Shown piece after piece: positions 1 to 8,859 of a stretch of 64,000 bases of DNA. Under the pieces are notes generated by a model. It saw only the letters and a list, made by a program, of their open reading frames with translations, was not told the DNA's origin and ran no database searches. Where the stretch lies: assembly GCF_902705855.1 (NCBI RefSeq), contig NZ_CACSIJ010000012.1, positions 282,770 to 346,769 on the forward strand. Reading direction: 5' to 3'. The translations under genes and the position numbers were made by a program. Position 1 is the first letter of the stretch, and each line of letters opens with the position of its first letter. The DNA comes from Zhongshania aliphaticivorans. GTDB taxonomy: Bacteria > Pseudomonadota > Gammaproteobacteria > Pseudomonadales > Spongiibacteraceae.

Positions 1-1
1 T

Positions 2-376
2 GACGTTTTGGCATTTACTGCAAATCAAAAATTGCGGGACTTCGTGTGCATGACTACAAGCAATATGCGAACAAGCGACATATTTATTCGTCGAACTAAG
101 CTTGTGTACCAATAGCTCAGACTCCAAATAATCCAAAATTCGGTAAACTGACATTGTCGGCATTGATGCTTCAGCATGTTTATTATAGGCATCTGCCACT
201 TCATAAGCCGACAGAGGGGTGTTTGATACTAGCAGGAGTTCCAAAATGCGCTTTCGCTTTTCGGTTAAGCGACCACCTGAGTAGGCACAAATATCCTGTG
301 CTTTGCCCATAATGGTGTTTAGTCGCTGCTGTTTCAAAGCTGTATCTCCAAATAACGCTTGAGTTATTGTGAGCAT
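2..376 (-). CDS. zur: Zur, zinc uptake repressor (partial, C-terminus outside window)
   Basis: Fur-superfamily repressor that senses zinc and shuts off zinc import. The minus-strand frame opens at an ATG at 376 and runs off the window edge, giving the first 125 residues. The winged-helix part spans about residues 25-95 (ICAY..GRLTEKRKRIL, then MPTMSVYRILDYLE). It is followed by STNKYVACSH and the metal-site segment with Cys119-x-x-Cys122 (ICSKC). This arrangement matches Zur rather than Fur: E. coli Zur has STNSYVLC and FICDRC at the equivalent places. The next genes on the same strand upstream are an AztD-like zinc protein and a His-rich receptor, which supports zinc as effector. The start has only a weak Shine-Dalgarno sequence; a later Met at residue 23 is possible. 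Confidence 0.85.
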   Translation of the reverse strand, partial: MLTITQALFGDTALKQQRLNTIMGKAQDICAYSGGRLTEKRKRILELLLVSNTPLSAYEVADAYNKHAEASMPTMSVYRILDYLESELLVHKLSSTNKYVACSHIACSHAHEVPQFLICSKCQNV

Positions 377-499
377 AACTCACTGATGCAGCTATATTCT
401 CTCAAAATCGGCGCAAAGACTAAACATATGCGCTTAAATTACTTTGGCGCCCCTCATCATCATAATAGCTCTCAACTGCTCTAGATTTTTACTAAACAT

Positions 500-524
500 A
501 AAAAAGCGGAAGCTAGGCTTCCGC
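500..524 (-). terminator. Rho-independent terminator after the aztD-like gene
   Basis: On the minus strand GCGGAAGCC, a one-base centre and GCTTCCGC form a tight hairpin (506-524), followed by a run of T (501-505 read as A on the plus strand). It lies 30 bases past the stop of the AztD-like gene and separates the receptor/AztD transcription unit from zur. Confidence 0.75.
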
Positions 525-556
525 AAATATCTGACAGAGACTAAATATGATCGCGC

Positions 557-1927
557 TTAATGATCATGTTCTTCTGCAATACCCAGCCACGTAATCATGC
601 TCGGCGCATAATCCAGTTCAATCTCACCCGTAACCTCAAAGGTGTCTAAATCCACAATCACAATATGTTGAGAAATGGGATCTGCAACATAGAGAGTATG
701 GCCATTTTGCGAGAACGTCATTGAGAAGTTAGCGCCCTCCGGCATCGCGTTAAGATCAGCACCGGTGATTTCTAAACGCCCGCTGTACTCCCAGTGGGTG
801 TAATCCCCTTCTTGGTGAGGTGTTATTTGTGTGAGATAGCCTTGATCATCCAAAATAACAAATTGCTCAGCCTCATAGGCAAAACCACGCGCCACGGGCT
901 TGGCATTTTCAAGTGGCTCCCAGTCTACTAACTCAAGCTCCCCTAAAACCGGATCGATAACAAAAAATTGGCTGACATCACCCGACGAAGCTAAGCCGAT
1001 AAATTGTCCACTATCCGTATGCCCCCAAATACTACCGATACGCGCACCCTCAATAAGAGTGTCTGGGTTGTCTAGCTTTTGTGCGCTGTAATCGCCAGCT
1101 TCACCTTCTAACGCAAGCAATACGCCATCGCTACAACCGAAAATTACATGGGTTTCGTTCTGAGCCGCACCGTGTAAATCCGGGCAAGCTACGTCGAGTG
1201 TTTGCTCTAGCTCATAACTGCCATTGTGAAAGTGGTACACACCAACCTGATCAGGAAGGACAAAATTATTAGATGTACTGTCTGCATCGTCTCGACGAAT
1301 AGTCGATAGTAACTGCTCGCCTCTAGGCTCCGCTACACCGTGCATTGGCATATCAAAATTTATCTGAGCCGGTATGCCAGCCCCTGCGATTAACTCATCG
1401 GTAATAACCTGAACCGAGGCATTAGTATCGGCAGCCGCATCACCATCATAAAAAATGGCCACTTCGCCATCATGTGCAACAAAGTGCGTTGGCCGACTGC
1501 CAGCAAGGCTGTAATTAATAAGTTTTGGCGTAGAGGAATACAAATCAAAATGATCATCATGGGGCTCCTGCCACAAGCCGCCATCAACAAAGCTTACTTT
1601 GTTGGCATTGCGCTCGATCAATGCTGCATAACGATAAGCGCCCGAGGCGTAAACCGAACTCGGTATAGCATCTAGTGCAATTGATGTAATTAAATCATTA
1701 TCATCTAAATCAAAAACCTCGGCCTGCAGCTCGCCGGAGTTAAGTACAAATAGCCGCCCACCTGCTTCACCACCATGATTGTGATCATCATGGTCGTCGT
1801 CATCGGTAACGATAGGCTCTCTTTCAACGATTCTAGTATCGCCACCGCCACACGCGGTAAGCGCCAGCACCGCACTCATTGCCATAACAAGAGCCTGCAG
1901 CTTAAAGATTGTATTCTGTTGTTTCAT
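557..1927 (-). CDS. AztD-like periplasmic zinc metallochaperone (lipoprotein-like signal)
   Basis: 456-residue exported protein, probably a beta-propeller of the AztD type that binds zinc in the periplasm and hands it to an importer. A hydrophobic signal ends in LTAC (Cys26), which looks like a lipobox. An Asp/His-rich stretch follows at about 42-51 (DDDDHDDHNH), and the C-terminus is again His-rich (EEHDH). MHGV and CPDLHG, the latter with Cys and His close together, resemble the conserved metal-site loops of AztD proteins. The start at 1927 is supported by AAGGATGA upstream. It lies 53 bases downstream of the receptor gene on the same strand, so the two are likely co-transcribed. Zinc specificity is inferred from the sequence and from the nearby zur. 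Confidence 0.7.
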   Translation of the reverse strand: MKQQNTIFKLQALVMAMSAVLALTACGGGDTRIVEREPIVTDDDDHDDHNHGGEAGGRLFVLNSGELQAEVFDLDDNDLITSIALDAIPSSVYASGAYRYAALIERNANKVSFVDGGLWQEPHDDHFDLYSSTPKLINYSLAGSRPTHFVAHDGEVAIFYDGDAAADTNASVQVITDELIAGAGIPAQINFDMPMHGVAEPRGEQLLSTIRRDDADSTSNNFVLPDQVGVYHFHNGSYELEQTLDVACPDLHGAAQNETHVIFGCSDGVLLALEGEAGDYSAQKLDNPDTLIEGARIGSIWGHTDSGQFIGLASSGDVSQFFVIDPVLGELELVDWEPLENAKPVARGFAYEAEQFVILDDQGYLTQITPHQEGDYTHWEYSGRLEITGADLNAMPEGANFSMTFSQNGHTLYVADPISQHIVIVDLDTFEVTGEIELDYAPSMITWLGIAEEHDH

Positions 1928-1980
1928 TTTTCATCCTTAAAATGTAAATGTGAATTAATGGGGTTACCGAATTCCTAGCA

Positions 1981-4302
1981 CTAAAATTCGCCGCGAATAC
2001 CGACGGTAAAATTGCGCCCTGGTCGCGGAGCGATATCTTTAATAAAGGAGGTGTGAACAAAGGCCTCAGTATCACCGAGGTTTTCCGCTTTCAAAAATAG
2101 CGTTACGTCTTTAGAACCCATTGGCAGCCGGTAGCTTACGGTTGCATCAACCATGTCGTAGCCGTCAGTGGTCGTTTCCAAAGCTGCCACATCGCTCTGC
2201 TTGGCATACCGCGTCCAACTTAGCATTGCGCTAGTGCGCTCACCGCTATACTCCAAGTCCGCACCAAAACGTAGTGGCGGAGTTCGCGGCAGCGCTGTGC
2301 CGTCACTCAGCTCTGCGTGAACATAGTCGGAAAACACAGCAGTTTGCCAATGCTGATTTAGTTTCCAGATTCCCTGTGCTTCGAAGCCATAGAATTCCGC
2401 GTCTGCATGACTAAACAGATACACAGGTAATTCATCTTCGTGCTCATCTTCGCCGCCGTGATCATGATCATGCCCGCTCTCGGCGAATAGGCCTGTTGCA
2501 CCTTGGTAATAGTAGTTATCAATTTGGTTATAAAATAAATTTAAAATAATTCCGACATCACCTTCGTGCTTACGAAAAGTTAGGTCGATATTATTCGAGG
2601 TTTCCAGCTCAAAATCAGAACCACTTAAAGCAAAATGCTGTTCGCCACCCTCTTCATGCAGTGCAAATAATGCCCCCACTTCATAGGATCCCGTACCGAT
2701 ATGAGGCCCAAAAGATAATAACTCTGACGCTGACGGCGCGCGCTGAGATCGTGAAACCGAAATACCTAGGTTATAGCCGGGTATAAAATCCCACACGGCA
2801 CCCAGAGACACACTAAATGGACTGAAATCATGATCTACTGCAAATACACGGCTTACTTCATCGCTGTGGCCGTGGTGCTCCTCCTCCACATCGTGCCCGT
2901 GTACCTCAATACTCGGCAACAACACCCTATCTGCACTTACGGTAACATGCTCTATCCGCGCACCCATTTGCACTAACACATCGCCAAAGTGCCGCTCTTC
3001 CATTAACGCCAGTGCGAAGGTTTCGGATTCTGACGGCGGTGTAAATGCTTCTTCACCCTCAGCCTCAACTTCACTATTTTTATAATGTAAATTTAATGCG
3101 CCCTTCCAATGGGCCCATTCTTGGTGAAATAAATCGACTCGCAACTCTGAGCTTTGATTAAAAAACTGCGTGCCTACCACGCCACCCTCAATTTCAGAAT
3201 GGGTATAATCAGTGTAGGAGGCTCGGGTGTGAATGGCGTTTAGCCATGGTGAATCTAGGTTTATTTCACTTATTAACTGGTATCGGTCCTGCTCTAAATC
3301 AGCGTATACACCCTCTTCTTCGCCCTCATCACCTCCGTGACTATGGCCAGGGATTCCGTATTCTCTGTCTAAACGACCTACTGAAATACCAACATAGCCA
3401 TTGTCCAATAAATAGCTGCTGCCCAAGGTATAACCACTCGATTCCTCATCGCTATTGGCAACAGTCTTTTCCCCATCCAGCGCAACTGGCACATCATAGT
3501 CATCTGATTCTCGGCTGAAACCATCTACATAAAATGCAAAATTGTCAGTACCACTGCTGGCATTAAAAGACGCCAGATTTTGCTTATCGACGGATTCTCG
3601 GCTCAATAAAACTTCACCACGGGTTTCAGAGCTAATGGGCACGCGTCTATCCACCACATTCACAACACCGCCGATCGCGCCACTGCCGTAGAACAAAGTT
3701 GCAGGGCCGCGTAATACTTCCAACTGCTGGGCGGTTGACACCTCGGATGCCACCGAATGATCTGGCCCCACCCGCGACACATCACTCACATCCAAATTAT
3801 TCTGGGTGATTAAAACCCGTGGCCCGCTTAGGCCACGAATTACCGGCGTGCTCGCAACCGAGCCATGAAAATTAGTGTTTACACCGGGCTGGCGACCCAA
3901 ACTATCGCCCAAGGTCGCTGCCTGCTGTCTGCGCAAGGCGTCACCACTCAACACCGTAACCGGTACAGACGATTCAATAACAGAGGCGTGAACCGGCAAG
4001 CCGACGACATCGACTTGCTCAATAACGGTATTCGATAGGGTGACCACAATAGCCCCACCTTCTTGCTCATGCAGATGTAGCATACGGTGGCTATACCCCG
4101 CCGCCATTACATGAATTTCATTGCTATCACCCTGCAAAAAAAATCGACCTTGCTCGTCAGTGACAACTGTCTGAGCAGAACTAAGCCCTTTAACTATGGC
4201 CCCCGCAACCGGCGCTCCCCTATCATTCACAACAACGCCCTCTACGGCATGAGCCTTTATAGAGGCCAGCGCAAGGATGCCAAGCAATAGCTTGTATTTC
4301 AT
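1981..4302 (-). CDS. TonB-dependent outer-membrane receptor, probable zinc receptor (ZnuD-like)
   Basis: About 773-residue TonB-dependent receptor. A signal peptide (MKYKLLLG..KAHA) is followed by a CarboxypepD-like beta-sandwich (VEGVVVNDRGAPVAGAIV), a plug domain (about residues 110-220: RRQQAATLGDSLGRQPGVN, GPRVLI, LRGPATLFYGSGAIGGVVNV) and a 22-strand barrel ending in F. Several predicted loops are rich in His, Asp and Glu: HSHGGDEGEEE, VEEEHHGHSDE and HDHDHGGEDEHEDE. This is typical of receptors that capture zinc. The start is set at 4302 rather than the further upstream 4332 because GGAGAG sits just before this ATG and the signal peptide begins here. A Zur-box-like palindrome lies upstream and a zinc-chaperone gene follows. 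Confidence 0.85.
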   Translation of the reverse strand: MKYKLLLGILALASIKAHAVEGVVVNDRGAPVAGAIVKGLSSAQTVVTDEQGRFFLQGDSNEIHVMAAGYSHRMLHLHEQEGGAIVVTLSNTVIEQVDVVGLPVHASVIESSVPVTVLSGDALRRQQAATLGDSLGRQPGVNTNFHGSVASTPVIRGLSGPRVLITQNNLDVSDVSRVGPDHSVASEVSTAQQLEVLRGPATLFYGSGAIGGVVNVVDRRVPISSETRGEVLLSRESVDKQNLASFNASSGTDNFAFYVDGFSRESDDYDVPVALDGEKTVANSDEESSGYTLGSSYLLDNGYVGISVGRLDREYGIPGHSHGGDEGEEEGVYADLEQDRYQLISEINLDSPWLNAIHTRASYTDYTHSEIEGGVVGTQFFNQSSELRVDLFHQEWAHWKGALNLHYKNSEVEAEGEEAFTPPSESETFALALMEERHFGDVLVQMGARIEHVTVSADRVLLPSIEVHGHDVEEEHHGHSDEVSRVFAVDHDFSPFSVSLGAVWDFIPGYNLGISVSRSQRAPSASELLSFGPHIGTGSYEVGALFALHEEGGEQHFALSGSDFELETSNNIDLTFRKHEGDVGIILNLFYNQIDNYYYQGATGLFAESGHDHDHGGEDEHEDELPVYLFSHADAEFYGFEAQGIWKLNQHWQTAVFSDYVHAELSDGTALPRTPPLRFGADLEYSGERTSAMLSWTRYAKQSDVAALETTTDGYDMVDATVSYRLPMGSKDVTLFLKAENLGDTEAFVHTSFIKDIAPRPGRNFTVGIRGEF

Positions 4303-4619
4303 TTTTCTCTCCAATAATGCGATTGCAAACATTCGCCAAATTTAGGCCCAGTCTGCCTCGTAAAATATTCCTATAGATCCAAGCGTCACCCGCCAACATT
4401 TGAGATATGATATACCATATCATTAATAAGTCAAAGACACCTCTTAGAAATATCCCGCCGTAAGCCGCGTACTCAATTTTAAAAATGACGCCGCCAACGG
4501 AAATTAATTACCTTTCATGTAATTTCGTCTTTATCGACGAGAACACCACGATCAGTAGCCCTCATGATATAGCGTACCCATCTATACCAATTTCAGACGG
4601 CAATTAATTCGGATCTACT
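4303..4619. other. Divergent intergenic region with a Zur-type site
   Basis: This 317-base gap separates the minus-strand receptor from the plus-strand aldehyde dehydrogenase. Apart from the palindrome at 4407-4423 and the GGAGAG ribosome site of the receptor I see no gene or further structure. The dehydrogenase ATG has no clear Shine-Dalgarno sequence. Confidence 0.6.
4407..4423. promoter_or_regulatory. Candidate Zur box
   Basis: ATGATAT-ACC-ATATCAT is a perfect 7-3-7 inverted repeat, 105 bases upstream of the receptor start. Read as a 7-1-7 site, TGATATA-C-CATATCA differs from the gammaproteobacterial Zur core TGTTATA-n-TATAACA at only three positions. The zinc-type genes downstream and zur itself nearby make Zur the natural binder. 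Confidence 0.6.
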
Positions 4620-6089
4620 ATGGAAAACCCGCGCAGTACCAACACCCAAACTAATCAGCACCCGAGCGAGCTTGGCTGCTTAACGCCAGAACTAAACTCG
4701 CGAATTCAGCAGATATTTTCTGGGCAGGCAAAAGCCGCTATCGCGCTTAGAAAATCCAGTGCCGACGAGCGAATCGCCAAACTAAAACGCCTGCGCAGCG
4801 TGATCATGGATCACCAGCAAGCGATCATCGATGCGGCACAAAAGGATTTTGGACGCAGCCCCGCCGAAGTCGAGTTCACCGAATTAATGCCGGTGATTAT
4901 GGAAATTTCTGACCACTGCAAGCATCTTAAAAAGTGGTTAAAACCTCGTCGCGCAAAAATGTCGGCCATGATGTTTGGCAGCAGCTCTTACACCCAATAC
5001 GAAGCCCGTGGTCGTTGCCTGATTATTGCGCCGTGGAATTACCCCATCACCCTTTGCCTTGGCCCACTGGTGCCGGCTATTGCCTGCGGCAATACCGTTA
5101 TAATTAAAACTTCGGAAATGGCACCCAATTTCTCAAAGGTATTGGTGAGTATTGTCACCAGCTGTTTTGACGAAAACGAAGTCGCCATCGTTGAAGGCGA
5201 CGTTAGTGTGGCATCAGCTTTACTAGACCTACCCTTCGATCATATGTTTTTTACCGGTGCCCCCAATATCGGCAAAATCGTAATGAGCGCGGCGGCGAAA
5301 CACCTCAGCAGTGTCACCTTGGAACTGGGCGGGAAATCGCCGATTATTATTGACGAGACAGCGGATATAGAATTAGCCGCTCGCACCATTGCATGGGCCA
5401 AGTACATCAACAATGGTCAAACCTGCATCGCACCCGATCACATTTACGTTCACCAGTCGGTAATGCAAGACTTCACCCATGCAATCACCAATGCCATGAA
5501 CGAATGGTATGGCGAAGGCATGGCAGCTAAGACCAGCCAGCTCGCCCGTATTATTAACCGTCGCCACACCGAGCGCGTAAATGGCTTGCTACAGGATGCA
5601 AAAGACCAAGGTGCCAACGTGGTTTACGGTGGCGCAGTTGATTTAGACACCAACTTTATTTCACCCACCCTGCTAAGCGACATTCCAGACCATGCCCGCA
5701 TTATGCAGGAAGAGATTTTCGGCCCACTAATGCCACTAATATCTTATAACTCTGTTGATGAAGTGCTTAACAAAATCAACAGCCAGCCCAAGCCATTGGC
5801 GCTGTATATATGGAGCAGAAGTAAACAGAATGCCGACAAGATCATTGCCGAAACAAGCGCCGGCGGAACCTGTGTAAACCATATTGCGGCACATTTCTTA
5901 GATCAAAATCTGCCCTTCGGCGGCGTCAATAATTCGGGAATCGGTAGCTACCATGGCGAATGGGGTATTCGTGCCTTCGCTCATGAGCGCGCCATTGTGC
6001 GCTCGCACTATATGACCGCGAAGATGTTCTTCCCCCCCTACACGCCGCGTATCCGCAAAATACTCGGTCTGGTTTTAAAATACATTTAA
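4620..6089 (+). CDS. Aldehyde dehydrogenase, coniferyl aldehyde dehydrogenase-like
   Basis: 489-residue NAD(P)-dependent aldehyde dehydrogenase that oxidises aldehydes to acids. The oxyanion Asn140 is in APWNYP, the cofactor-binding stretch is GNTVIIKTSE (158-166) and FTGAPNIGK (211-219), the general base Glu235 is in LELGGKSP, and the catalytic Cys269 is in NNGQTCIAPD. All key residues are present. The C-terminal tail (PYTPRIRKILGLVLKYI) and overall pattern fit the class 3-like, CalB/coniferyl aldehyde dehydrogenase branch. The true substrate cannot be read from the sequence. It stands alone on this strand and converges on the thiopurine methyltransferase gene 15 bases away. Confidence 0.9.
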   Translation: MENPRSTNTQTNQHPSELGCLTPELNSRIQQIFSGQAKAAIALRKSSADERIAKLKRLRSVIMDHQQAIIDAAQKDFGRSPAEVEFTELMPVIMEISDHCKHLKKWLKPRRAKMSAMMFGSSSYTQYEARGRCLIIAPWNYPITLCLGPLVPAIACGNTVIIKTSEMAPNFSKVLVSIVTSCFDENEVAIVEGDVSVASALLDLPFDHMFFTGAPNIGKIVMSAAAKHLSSVTLELGGKSPIIIDETADIELAARTIAWAKYINNGQTCIAPDHIYVHQSVMQDFTHAITNAMNEWYGEGMAAKTSQLARIINRRHTERVNGLLQDAKDQGANVVYGGAVDLDTNFISPTLLSDIPDHARIMQEEIFGPLMPLISYNSVDEVLNKINSQPKPLALYIWSRSKQNADKIIAETSAGGTCVNHIAAHFLDQNLPFGGVNNSGIGSYHGEWGIRAFAHERAIVRSHYMTAKMFFPPYTPRIRKILGLVLKYI

Positions 6090-6101
6090 TTCCAGCAATG
6101 A

Positions 6102-6134
6102 CTGCTAAGGCCTATCTACTTCTGGCCTTAGCAG
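6102..6134. terminator. Perfect hairpin across the convergent 3' ends
   Basis: CTGCTAAGGCC (6102-6112) and GGCCTTAGCAG (6124-6134) form an 11-bp stem with an 11-base loop. It covers the stop codon and last codons of the tpm gene and lies just past the aldehyde dehydrogenase stop. No T-run follows on either strand, so it may act as an RNA 3'-end hairpin rather than a classical intrinsic terminator. Confidence 0.5.
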
Positions 6135-6755
6135 GTACACCACTTCCTCAGCCTTAACCTGCCCTTTTAAGCCACCCGCCACAGTAATACGCTCCACGTA
6201 CGCAATGCTGTAGTGTTCTTCGTAATGCTCACGCAACTCTTTTTCAGTTACAGAAAAAGGTGGGCCATCATGCACACTCTGATCATACTCAAAGCAAATC
6301 ACCAACTGCTGCGCGTGGTGTGAAATATCCTTAAGGAGCTGGGTATATTTACATCGCATTGCAAATGGCAGGGCCACTAAGGCAGCGCGATCATATATAG
6401 CGTCAATCGGCTGAAGTATCTCCGCGTTCAATTCAAAAATATCGCCAAGATAAATATCTATATTGCTAGCAGAATAATGCAGCAATTTACCTACTGGCTT
6501 GACCTGCGCAGTCACCCCCAGCTCAGCAAACAATTCTTTTACCGCTATTTCACTTAGCTCTGCACCAACAACGCGATAATTATTTGCCAACAACCACGCA
6601 ATGTCCTTGGTCTTGCCACATAGCGGAATAAACACACGATCACCCGCCGACAAGGCAAGTTGGCTGAAATGCGCTTTTAATAAGGGATTACCCTGCTCTT
6701 GGTGGAAACCAATCTCTCTAGCATCCCATCTGCTATGCCAAAATTCAGCATCCAT
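6105..6755 (-). CDS. tpm: Thiopurine S-methyltransferase
   Basis: 216-residue SAM-dependent methyltransferase of the bacterial TPMT family, which methylates thiopurines and, in pseudomonads, selenite/tellurite oxyanions. The N-terminus (FWHSRWDAREIGFHQ), the SAM loop region (VFIPLCGKTKDIAWLL, VVGAELS) and the middle motif (IYDRAALVALP) are diagnostic. Length matches the family. The ATG at 6755 is divergent from the merR-type gene. Metalloid detoxification is a family-level possibility only. Confidence 0.92.
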   Translation of the reverse strand: MDAEFWHSRWDAREIGFHQEQGNPLLKAHFSQLALSAGDRVFIPLCGKTKDIAWLLANNYRVVGAELSEIAVKELFAELGVTAQVKPVGKLLHYSASNIDIYLGDIFELNAEILQPIDAIYDRAALVALPFAMRCKYTQLLKDISHHAQQLVICFEYDQSVHDGPPFSVTEKELREHYEEHYSIAYVERITVAGGLKGQVKAEEVVYLLRPEVDRP

Positions 6756-6788
6756 ATACGCCCCCTAAACTATTCATCCCATCAATAA

Positions 6789-6809
6789 ACTTGCTTGTGA
6801 ATAGCAAGT
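6789..6809. promoter_or_regulatory. 7-7-7 inverted repeat between tpm and merR-type gene
   Basis: ACTTGCT-TGTGAAT-AGCAAGT is a perfect inverted repeat centred between the two divergent starts. It could be an operator for either gene. Confidence 0.4.
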
Positions 6810-6828
6810 ACGAAAGATAGCATACAAG

Positions 6829-6850
6829 CTCAAGTCGACTTTAAGTCAAG
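6829..6850 (+). promoter_or_regulatory. Candidate MerR-family operator
   Basis: CTCAAGTCGACTTTAAG lies directly ahead of the MerR-type gene. It resembles the CCTCAAGTTAACTTGAGG dyad used by several MerR/SoxR-family activators, with one arm degenerate. Autoregulation would be expected. Confidence 0.4.
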
Positions 6851-6859
6851 AGGAAAACC

Positions 6860-7279
6860 GTGGATATTGGCGAAGTGGCAAAAGCCACGGGGCTAGCCCC
6901 ATCTACTCTCAGGTATTACGAGGAAATCGGACTAATCCAGTCTAATGGTCGCAAGGGCTTAAGACGTCTATTCCAGCCCAAAATATTAGAGGAGTTAGCG
7001 CTAATCTCTTTAGGCAGAAAGGCTGGCTTCTCCTTAGATGATATACGCGGAATGTTTACTCCGCGCGGACCAGAAATTGATCGCGGCCAATTGCTAGAGA
7101 AAGCGAATGAGCTAGATAACAAAATCGCTGAGCTAAGCGCCATCCGCGACGGGCTGCGCCACGCTGCAGCATGTAAAGCAGCGAATCATTTAGAATGCCC
7201 AAGCTTGCTCCGTATTGCGGGTAAAAACCGAAATAGAGCTACGCTTAGTAAAAGCCCTGCAAAATCTAGTCGCAGCTAA
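6860..7279 (+). CDS. MerR-family transcriptional regulator
   Basis: 139-residue regulator with the N-terminal MerR winged helix (MDIGEVAKATGLAPSTLRYYEEIGLI, residues 1-26; then GLRRLF) and a coiled dimerisation helix (about 78-107). The effector region has Cys at about 109 and 118 (ACKAANHLECPSL), as in MerR proteins near short-chain hydrolases. The basic tail after residue 120 (KNRNRATLSKSPAKSSRS) is unusual. It starts with GTG at 6860 behind GAGGAAAA. The alpha/beta hydrolase gene follows 66 bases downstream and may be its target or co-transcribed. The inducer is unknown. Confidence 0.85.
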   Translation: MDIGEVAKATGLAPSTLRYYEEIGLIQSNGRKGLRRLFQPKILEELALISLGRKAGFSLDDIRGMFTPRGPEIDRGQLLEKANELDNKIAELSAIRDGLRHAAACKAANHLECPSLLRIAGKNRNRATLSKSPAKSSRS

Positions 7280-7345
7280 TATCCGTAAACTGGGCTATTC
7301 ACGCATATACATGCGCCACCGATATCTAGATTAAGACCATAACTT

Positions 7346-8161
7346 ATGAAAATTTTTCTTATATTTACAGCCATACTATTTATTCTCGGCTGCTCTACGC
7401 TGGCCTTTAATAAATCTGCCGACTACCGAAAAATTGAAAATGTGGTCTATAAAAAAATTGATGGCCAATCATTAGCTGGCGATATGTATATTCCCAATAT
7501 AGCCGGCAATAAGCCCGCCGTTCTTGTCGTACACGGCGGCGGATGGACAAACCGCAGCGGCAAAATGGAAGGCATTAGCACCAAGCTCGCCCGCGCCGGA
7601 TTTGTGGTATACAACATAACTTACCGACTCGCACCGGAAAGTCGTCACCCAGCGCAAGTGAATGACGTATCAGATGCCCTCGCATGGCTATATCAACATG
7701 CAGACAAATATGGCATTGATAACCGCAATATCAGTGGCTGGGGTTACTCTGCGGGAGCCCATTTAATACTGATGGCAGGATTAGACCGCCAAGATGCGCC
7801 GACGCTTCGGAGCATCGTCGCCGGCGGCACCCCCGCCGACCTGACTCGCTGGCCCAATTCGCCACTGGTTCTAAAGCTAATTGGCGAGCCGATGGCGAAA
7901 GCCAAAGCGGAATGGCAAGACGCTTCCCCCGTCAACCATGTTACTAAAAACTCACCACCGGTATTTTTATACCACGGGCAATGGGACACCCTAGTCGAAC
8001 CTGAGCAAATGGCATTAATGGCAGATGCCCTAAAGCAAAAGGGTATTCCCGTTGAAACTTACACTGTGAATTTTCTAGGGCACATATTGACCTATGCAAT
8101 GGCGGGCAGCGCCGAGCGCAGCGGTATGGCATTTTTACGAACTTACAGAGTGAGTAAATAA
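7346..8161 (+). CDS. Alpha/beta hydrolase, probable lipoprotein esterase
   Basis: 271-residue esterase/lipase of the alpha/beta-hydrolase fold (BD-FAE/Abhydrolase_3-like). The N-terminus is a lipoprotein signal ending LGCS (Cys16), so the enzyme is likely membrane-anchored in the periplasm. HGGGW (about 64-68) forms the oxyanion hole, GYSAG (about 133-137) holds the nucleophile Ser, the Asp is likely in HGQWDTL, and the His in FLGHILTY. The catalytic triad is therefore intact. It sits 66 bases after a MerR-type regulator on the same strand. The substrate is unknown. Confidence 0.82.
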   Translation: MKIFLIFTAILFILGCSTLAFNKSADYRKIENVVYKKIDGQSLAGDMYIPNIAGNKPAVLVVHGGGWTNRSGKMEGISTKLARAGFVVYNITYRLAPESRHPAQVNDVSDALAWLYQHADKYGIDNRNISGWGYSAGAHLILMAGLDRQDAPTLRSIVAGGTPADLTRWPNSPLVLKLIGEPMAKAKAEWQDASPVNHVTKNSPPVFLYHGQWDTLVEPEQMALMADALKQKGIPVETYTVNFLGHILTYAMAGSAERSGMAFLRTYRVSK

Positions 8162-8179
8162 ATTAACAATATTCAAACA

Positions 8180-8785
8180 TTATTGGATTTTGGTAATAGG
8201 TATATATGCCGCCTGCGATTCTACTCGGCTAAACCACCGCTTGATATGTTTATAGGATGACAGATCGTACTCACCCTCTTCAGCCACGTGTGTGTAAGCA
8301 TATAAGGCAATATCCGCCACGCTATATGCGTCGCCAGCAAAAAAATCGCGATGTTTTAAATGGGATTCCATGACATTAAGCGCAGCGTACCCCAAGGGCA
8401 TGCGCTGTTCTATTTGACTTAAATTAGCCTGCCTGTCCTTTAATAGGGAGATCCAAAACCGCAGCGTCGCAATATAGGGTTCATGGCTATATTGTTCAAA
8501 GAACATCCACTGCAAAGCCTGAGCGCGCTCAAAGCGATCCGAGGGTATAAATTTAGATCCCTCAGCCAAATACCAAATTGCCGCATTTGATTCGGGCAAA
8601 TACTTTTCACCCACTTGCAGAACTGGCACCCGACCATTTGGATTAATGTTAAGAAAATCTTCGGTTCTAGACTCACGCCTCAAAATATCTACTTCTATCG
8701 ACTCATACGGAATACCGAGCTGATGCATAAGAAGCCGAATTTTGTAACAATTTCCTGAGCTTTGAAAATTATAGAGTTTATACAT
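8180..8785 (-). CDS. Glutathione S-transferase family protein
   Basis: About 201-residue GST. An N-terminal thioredoxin-like domain has YNFQSSGNCYKIRLLMHQLG, the cis-Pro segment GRVPVLQ and the glutathione-gamma-glutamyl motif PESNAAI. It is followed by an all-helical domain with the N-capping Asp motif YSVADIALYAY. The start is placed at the second candidate ATG (8785), which has GGAG about six bases upstream and gives the usual GST N-terminus MYKLYNF. The P-loop kinase gene lies 74 bases upstream on the same strand. Confidence 0.9.
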   Translation of the reverse strand: MYKLYNFQSSGNCYKIRLLMHQLGIPYESIEVDILRRESRTEDFLNINPNGRVPVLQVGEKYLPESNAAIWYLAEGSKFIPSDRFERAQALQWMFFEQYSHEPYIATLRFWISLLKDRQANLSQIEQRMPLGYAALNVMESHLKHRDFFAGDAYSVADIALYAYTHVAEEGEYDLSSYKHIKRWFSRVESQAAYIPITKIQ

Positions 8786-8859
8786 TTTAACTCCATACTC
8801 GCGAGAAAAATTAAGACTCGGCACCTAGACAAGCGAAGTAAAACAGCCGTGAGCAAATA

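Noticed and set aside
201-383. 60-codon minus-strand frame
   Set aside because: It is a shadow of the zur frame, which reads through the same bases with clear Fur-family motifs.
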